This document shows, in pieces, positions 58,641-64,000 of a stretch of DNA of 64,000 nucleotides. Each line of letters starts with the position of its first letter. Position 1 is the stretch's first letter. The DNA is taken from positions 1 through 64,000 of the forward strand of contig ARYC01000297.1 in assembly GCA_000711775.1 (NCBI GenBank). Reading direction: 5' to 3'. This DNA comes from Oxytricha trifallax. Its lineage: Eukaryota > Ciliophora > Spirotrichea > Sporadotrichida > Oxytrichidae. The notes under the pieces were generated by a model, which was given only the letters and a program-made list of their open reading frames with translations, ran no database searches and had not been told where the DNA came from. A program made the position numbers and the translations under genes.

Positions 58641-60953
58641 TATTAAATTAAAATTATAGTTTAATACTATTTGTGATTTTTACTTACTTGTAAACTAAAG
58701 CGATCTAGTATACCATAAGTTAATATTGTCTCACGGTAGTGAAAATTTCATACACAACTGTGTATAATGCTAAAGTAAGGTAGTGTTAATGTTGATATAT
58801 GTAAATACTATACCTGGTAATATAGACTTATAGCAGGTTCTCAAGCTGAATGTGCAGACATATAGGCATCTACTGATGCAGAGGAAGCAGGGTTGAATAG
58901 GCTTAGAGTATCAGTAATAGAGGGACATGATTTGTATAGTTTAAGTTTGTATTTGATTTAATTATAAATTATAATTTTATCAATAAAAACTTATTATATT
59001 TCACTCTTTTTAATTAATCCTCCTACCCCAACACCTCCAATCCAACTTAATATACTTACAGTGACGTTGGCGAGCATGCTCGATCGATGTGTATCAAAAT
59101 TGTTGAAGTAAACATTGAAATTCAAAGTTGAAGAGTGATTGCTTTGGTCAAGTGAAAATTCTATAAACCAACCTTTTAGATCGGTAGGTCCAGACCTCCA
59201 ATTTTCGATCTGACCTCAATTCTAAATGACTCTCCTCATTTCCAGCGGTTGCACTTTGGATTTCAACTTGACCTCTCAGATCCCTCCCAAACTTATTTCT
59301 AAAATTCAGGAAGATGGTTTCCAACATTACTAATACCATTTGCCTAAAATAAATGTGGTCGGAACCGAGGATTTAGAGGGGTGGTTATTATAATATTATC
59401 GGCTATAACCAAAACTACTAGTAATACCCCTAACAGATTATAGAGTATGACTTATATGATTTTACAAAAATTATTTTCCAATCCCCTCCCCATCCCACCA
59501 TCCAACCCAAACATCGCTAATACACTCTAGATCGACGAGATAGAAGGAAAGAAGCCGATTGGTGGTGGGAGTGGCTATATCCCATCTTGAAATGTCAGGG
59601 AGGTCCTAACGGCCTTTTTGGCCTTGAAATTTTCAAAAAAGTGCCTCCTCCTCACCCCTTAAGTCTAGCCCAGCTCTACCCCATGTGATCTCTATGGTGG
59701 CTAATTGATCATAATCATTGATAACACTGTTCATCACCAATAGCAAGTAAATATACGACAGTTCAAGCAATAGGAGGGGTGGTAGGCTTCAAATACCAGG
59801 AAAATGGGGTCTTATTTGGCCTTAAGACCTAGAATATGGAACTTTTCCGGAATAGCACTTTGGCTTGGCTAGCTTAAGACCCCTCCACCTGACTTTGATA
59901 AACTTTTGTAGGATAACTAGGTATTGGTGCTGTTGACAAGAAAATAACATTAGGATATACTAGAGATGACAGAGTAAGCTTAGAGGGCAATAGACCAGCC
60001 CAAAAGTCAGGCCAAAGCTTGGATTTTAAGGTTAAAGTGAAGAATATTACTTAAGATTAATACTATAACTATTCAAACATGCTCGATTGCTTCCAAGCAA
60101 CCCTTCCCCAGTGCAATAAACACCAGAGATTGGCTGCCCTGGCCAGAGGACCTCTCGACAGATAAATATGGGTGTCAGAGTCAGGTTATGGCCACACACA
60201 AACCCTAAAGACTTAACAAGAAGTAAAAAACAACTAAACACTGTGAGCCAGGTATTAACTCAGACACCACTTAGCTTAGGCTGCGAAGAAACAAAGTAAA
60301 GCAACAAGCAAACAAACAAAACAAACAACAAGTAGTACTCAGCAGTTGATCTGCTGAGTCGAGTACTTTCCTGCTGTTGACCTAGAGAAGTAGTTAAGAG
60401 TGTGAATATCACTTTCACTTACCTATACGAGAGTACACTGACAAGTAGCAGAGGAAAGTTATTAGTAAGTTGAGCTCAGACCAGCTCTAAGTTTAAGCTT
60501 AAGAAAGTAAGTTCTACCACTAGCAATAGCCCTGCAAAGCTTTCGGCGTGGATACAGCCTGAGAGGTCTTACGCCACTTCGGCCTTCAGGGTGTGTACCC
60601 CAACACCTTTGGAATGAGAGTCTATTACAGAGCTTAGGATTACTGGGGTTTAATCATCAAAGTTGCAAAGTAAAAGTGAAAAACTTTAGATAGCTTTTTT
60701 AAAAGCTTTAAAACAAGTTAAACTGAAGCAACTAACTAGTTTGAAATCACAGCAAATGCTGAAACTATTGAATAATCATGCCAACATCAACATAAACCGC
60801 AAATATTTTGGGAACTTCCAAAAATTAGTTTGGGAAATTCTAGAAAGTTCTGATTTCCAAATTTTGGGACTTAAGCAAGCTTCTATATATTTAATGTAAT
60901 AATATTTTGATTTCTTGTTTGTTGTTTGTTTTAATGGTGGCCACCTCTTGTTA
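58641..60953. other. Less AT-rich stretch, no gene assigned
   Basis: GC is locally higher than in the rest of the window, notably 59500-60700. Hairpin-like GGCCTTTTTGGCC at about 59612. A minus-strand open frame of 63 codons at 59339-59148 is possible but featureless. The last 60 bp contain GGTGGCCACCTCTT (60936-60949), repeated at 61493. No RNA gene recognised. Confidence 0.4.
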
Positions 60954-61550
60954 ATGAATGGAGCAAGAGCACACTAGCAGCAACAAGTTGAGAGATTCAA
61001 CAGCATCAGCTTGAGATTTAGACATTCTAGGTAAGTATAGTTCTAATTTTAATTGATTAAAATATTTATTTTCTTTTAACCTTTTTTAGATTTGAGCAGC
61101 AGAAGCAGGAGCAATAGTAGTAGCAGAATGACTTAGGATTCAGACCATTGACAGGTAAGGGAGGCTTAGGTAAGCCTCGTTGTCTATTAATCCACAAATG
61201 ATGTTAACCCCTACCCATGATGTAATAACCCCAAGATCTGAAACATGATCTCAATTTATAGGATTTTTATAGGTATTTAGGTACAGCAGATGGAGCAGAT
61301 TCAAGATTCTGAGAGATTCAGGGAGATTCAAGCAGAGGCAGGGAACAGGCAGATAATGATTCAACTTTGGCATCAACTTCAGCAGATTCTAACTCAAATC
61401 AAAGTAAGTAGCTTTAATAATTCTTTATTTTAGGTTCAAATTCAACACTTCAGCAGAATCAAAGAATTAGTGCAGCAGTTAGTTAGGGTTGGGGTGGCCA
61501 CCTCTTTAGTGATAAGTTTGATTGCTATTTTTATTATCAACTTTAGGTGA
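60954..61550 (+). CDS. Small predicted tail-anchored coiled-coil protein, four exons
   Basis: ATG 60954 (MNGARAHQQQQVERF). Exons are 60954-61030, 61090-61154, 61273-61403 and 61434-61550. Introns begin GTAAGT, GTAAGG and GTAAGT and end TTTTTTAG, TTTTTATAG and TATTTTAG. All three junctions keep the Gln-code frame, which is strong support. The protein (about 130 residues) has a polyGln stretch, a long amphipathic helix (ERFREIQAEAGNRQIMIQLW; HQLQQILTQIKVQIQHF) and a C-terminal hydrophobic segment VGVATSLVISLIAIFIINF just before the stop. This is the layout of tail-anchored proteins such as SNAREs, but the SNARE zero-layer pattern is not clear. A 14-bp direct repeat flanks the gene. Confidence 0.65.
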
Positions 61551-62073
61551 TGATTTTTCTGTCTTCTCCTTATATTCTTATACTAGCTGGTCTGAGCTCA
61601 GTCTATTGCTGAGCGAGAGATAGCTTTCTAACTTGGAAATTATTGACTCATTAGTTTTAATTAAACAAAGTTTTTGAGATGATGCTTGATTTTACTTAAT
61701 TCTTAGATTTTGATTTCGATAATGATAATCAAAAAGTATTTAAGTTTAGAGTTTCTTTGAAAGCTAAAATCGTAGCCTCTTATGTTTGTAACTTTATTCC
61801 TGCCTACATATTATAATTAAATCTTCAAACTTACACTCTCCTGTTTCTAATATTATTTGATGTCGTCTTGAGCAAACCCAAACCCCAAAACCATTTGGCC
61901 TATGATTTTTAAACATGTTTTCGTTTTTGATAATTGATTTGACTTACCCTGCAATTAAATCAAAAGTAAGCTGTGGTTCTGGAAAAGTTCCACTCAGGCA
62001 CTGTAATTCTGCTCTATCTCCAACTCATCATCAGCCCTTTTGCCTGACACTCTGTGCAAGTTAAGGAATTATG
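61551..62073. other. Intergenic stretch, no gene seen
   Basis: Contains CAAACCCAAACCCCAAAACC at 61874, a telomere-like run without accompanying transposon structure. Nothing else. Confidence 0.4.
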
Positions 62074-62600
62074 TCAATTTACTTGTGCTACTTCACGTTT
62101 CTCTACCCGCCCTCCCTCCACAAGAAACTCACCATGCCAATTAGTGCTTTGCACAGTTGCCTGGCTATCTCCGATCCTCTACAAGAAAAGCTTGAATTTG
62201 AGTGAGATCAAGTTGCTATACTTACCAAGCAAGTAGAATGCCAATTGAACAGTAGGTGAAGTAAGGACTGCAAGCAGCTCACACCAGCTGCTTCATCTGC
62301 AATGCAGATCCAAGTCTCTGTATGCTGTTTATGTTATAGGGAATACTTACAATTGAAGCTCGGATGTGGTACTAATCGCAAAGTGCGAAGGCCAAGAGTT
62401 GTAGTAAGTAATGTAGTCTGCACAGCACTAGCAGCATCGCACTCCTCCATTTCCCCATTGCAGACATGCCAGGCATCACCAGCACATAGTAGTAGACTGC
62501 CCAATAGCTTCAGCAGTGAAGAAACCTCGGCCCAGCAAATCACGACGATTGAAGCAGTGAATTAAAGTTTTATAAGCGTGTGAAATTAATATTCGATGGG
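62074..62600 (-). CDS. Intron-bearing minus-strand gene segment, unknown function
   Basis: Exon 1 (about 62600-62351): ICWAEVSSLLKLLGSLLLC, GDAWHVCNGEMEECDAASAV, TLGLRTLRLVPHPSFN. Intron GTAAGTATTCCC...GCATTGCAG (62350-62297). Exon 2 (62296-62226): EAAGVSCLQSLLHLLFNW. Intron GTAAGTATAGCAAC...TTCTTGTAG (62225-62179). Exon 3: RIGDSQATVQSTNWHGEFLV then GGRVEKREVAQVN to TGA 62076-62074. Both splice joins keep the frame. The start is not defined; the frame stays open into AT-rich DNA at about 62600. It may be one macronuclear-destined segment. No domain recognised. Confidence 0.55.
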
Positions 62601-62669
62601 TTACATCGAGAGTGAATTAGGGAAATGAATAAGATATAAAATAACGTAAATTAAATCAAAGACTCTATA

Positions 62670-63024
62670 TCATCGCCCCTCCTCTCTCTCCAGCATCAGC
62701 TGCAATGCCGCCTACAGATCAGCACTGCTAGAAAGCATGTATGACTCACCATTAGCAGGAGTGATGAGCACTCTCACTGGGTCGTTGTTTGAGGAGGCCA
62801 CTATAAGCTTGAACTCGGCTCCCAGCCTTTACACTGATGTTGAATTCTTCGCACTTGCAGAAGAGGTCGCCTTTATGGTTCTCCACCTCGAAAGCATCGT
62901 CCTTCTGCAGGTACTTGTGTTTCCTGTACACCTGCACCTAGTAGGCATTGGGCGTGTTGTGCTGGTAGACTAATTGCAGCATGATTGGTTCGTTCTGCTT
63001 GTCCCCGTAGTTTAGCTGTTCCAT
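62670..63024 (-). CDS. Small minus-strand gene or segment, about 115 residues, one frame change
   Basis: ATG 63024 (MEQLNYGDKQNEPIMLQLVY), then VQVYRKHKYLQKDDAFEVEN, GDLFCKCEEFNISVKAGS. One extra base near 62818 shifts to EFKLIVASSNNDPVRVLITP and NGESYMLSSSADLQAALQLM, ending TGA 62672-62670. Both halves have good coding composition. A C-K-C pair is the only metal-binding hint. Unknown family. It lies in line with the segments at 62.07-62.6 and 63.36-63.7 kb on the same strand. Confidence 0.5.
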
Positions 63025-63358
63025 GTGTGCGTCCCTGTTTATAGTTTACTAATTATTAATAAGTGTGGAATTAGATTATAAAGCACTGTTGTAGTGTGAA
63101 GGGAATTCAGGCATTTCAACGCACTCTGCGAAGCAAAGCGGTTGATGGGCATGAGAGATAAAGAGAGACTTAAAATTGTTATAATGCCAACAACAATAAT
63201 AGTAGCAATAGTGACAGCAGCAATAGTCGGGGGAATAACATGCAGTGATGAGTATGATTTAATGTAAAATTATGGTTTGGGGTCTTAAATGCAAATGTTC
63301 CAAATAAGTATGAATTAGTATTGAGTATTTTAATACTAATATCTGAATGCATCCCTTT
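63025..63358. other. AT-rich spacer between two minus-strand coding segments
   Basis: Contains CAACAACAATAATAGTAGCAATAGTGACAGC-type trinucleotide runs at about 63188-63230 and GGTTTGGGG at 63272. No coding call. Possible IES. Confidence 0.35.
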
Positions 63359-63700
63359 TCATTTTTGTGTGTGTTAAGCTTATGGCTAGATCCTGCTCTG
63401 GATCATTGATGAGTTCGGAGTGATCAATGACTGGTTGAGTTCAATCATTTGGTTGGAAGATCGTTGGTTGGAACTAGGATTATAATTCATTCGCTTCGCC
63501 TTCACATACTGTCGTGGCGATAATGCATCCGCATGTGACTCAAACGATGATAGAGGAACTCTTGGTGCAGTCAACTACTGTGTCTACTTCGATGGTCGCT
63601 TGCGCTTCTTCGTTCCTTGATTCAATAAATTGATTGCTCTGCCTCTATTGCTCACGTACATAATGACTGCATTCTCAAGCTCGCTAAAATCTCTCGTGAC
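63359..63700 (-). CDS. Minus-strand coding segment with nuclear-localisation-like stretch
   Basis: Open from about 63700 (RDFSELENAVIMYVSNRGRA) through a basic GTKKRKRPSK, a Ser/Pro/Asn-rich part (RVPLSSFESHADALSPRQYV; NYNPSSNQRSSNQMIELNQS) to TGA 63361-63359. Both ends run into AT-rich DNA, as expected for a macronuclear-destined segment between IESs. Low-complexity nuclear protein is the best guess. Confidence 0.5.
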
Positions 63701-64000
63701 AATTTTTTGTAAATTAATATTTAATTGTAATCAAGGGGGAATAATAAGTAAAAATAAGCATAAATACAAACATTTTTAGGTTAAGTTATAAATTTTGAGT
63801 AAGAATATTTATTATAAATTAATTTAACAAAATACACTAACTTAATTAGAAATATATCAAATTTTAAACCAATTTGCTATGAATTTTAAGGATTTGTAAT
63901 ATTATTTGAAAAAAATGATTTTAACTTATTTAAAAAATTTGAAGTAAATTAAATCATAAAAATATTATATTTGATCGTTATAAACAATTTAAATTTTGAT
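63701..64000. repeat. AT-rich, similar to 25.1 kb
   Basis: 63830-63980 resembles 25140-25290. No gene. Confidence 0.45.

Noticed and set aside
61874..61893. Left end of a TBE at the CAAACCCAAACCCC run
   Set aside because: No TBE terminal repeat or TBE gene follows; the run is irregular.
62302..62565. Plus-strand 87-codon ORF
   Set aside because: Opposite strand to intron-bearing minus-strand exons with consistent splice phases, which explain the composition better.
1..64000. Reading the window with the standard genetic code
   Set aside because: The longest standard ORF is 116 codons, while TAA/TAG=Gln gives proteins of up to 401 codons with recognisable motifs. TGA alone behaves as stop.
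1..64000. Euplotes germline with Tec elements
   Set aside because: Euplotes reads TGA as Cys and keeps TAA/TAG as stops. Here TAA and TAG sit inside motifs such as HRDLKPQN and SPQFNG as Gln.

Overview
The window looks like germline (micronuclear) DNA of a spirotrich ciliate of the Oxytricha/Stylonychia kind. The sequence is very AT-rich. Credible proteins read through many in-frame TAA and TAG codons (read as Gln) and stop only at TGA. The window also carries several TBE-type transposons with C4A4/G4T4 telomere-like ends. Standard-code ORFs are therefore mostly fragments, and the coding calls here were made by eye with TAA/TAG = Gln.

Layout. (1) 1-6974: right part of a large terminal-inverted-repeat (TIR) element, copy 1. 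It holds the tail of a SecA-like ATPase gene, a minus-strand coiled-coil remnant, an IS630/Tc1-type transposase remnant and a Q/N-rich gene. (2) about 7010-22120: block A, a diverged duplicate of block B (about 47500-52540). Block A is interrupted by a 927-bp fold-back element, a complete but decayed TBE (8479-12530), and a TBE nested in a second TBE (13888-20056). (3) 21.9-37.1 kb: AT-rich DNA with short coding segments and fold-back elements. The coding segments are a zinc-finger gene split between 21.9 and 36.9 kb and two paralogous genes for a secreted protein. (4) 37168-44840: copy 2 of the large TIR element, with a nearly full-length but frameshifted SecA-like gene followed by a paralogue of the Q/N-rich gene. 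(5) 44841-53700: another fold-back, more germline coding segments, and block B with a tRNA-derived SINE. (6) 53.7-57.0 kb: a transposase gene whose ATG lies a few bases inside a telomere-like terminus. (7) 57.2-63.7 kb: less AT-rich DNA with intron-bearing genes (a C2H2 protein, a small predicted tail-anchored protein, and three minus-strand segments).

The most unusual system is the large TIR element. Two diverged copies share the order SecA-like ATPase then Q/N-rich protein with an acidic Ser tail, and both end in AAACCCCAATAC-type repeats. I know of no described ciliate transposon with this cargo. The second theme is insertion history that can be read directly, because paralogous blocks provide empty sites for a TBE (ATT duplication) and a fold-back element (CATAAT duplication). 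Almost every mobile-element gene carries frameshifts, internal TGA or lost catalytic residues. The intron-bearing genes at 60.95-61.55 and 62.07-62.6 kb read cleanly.
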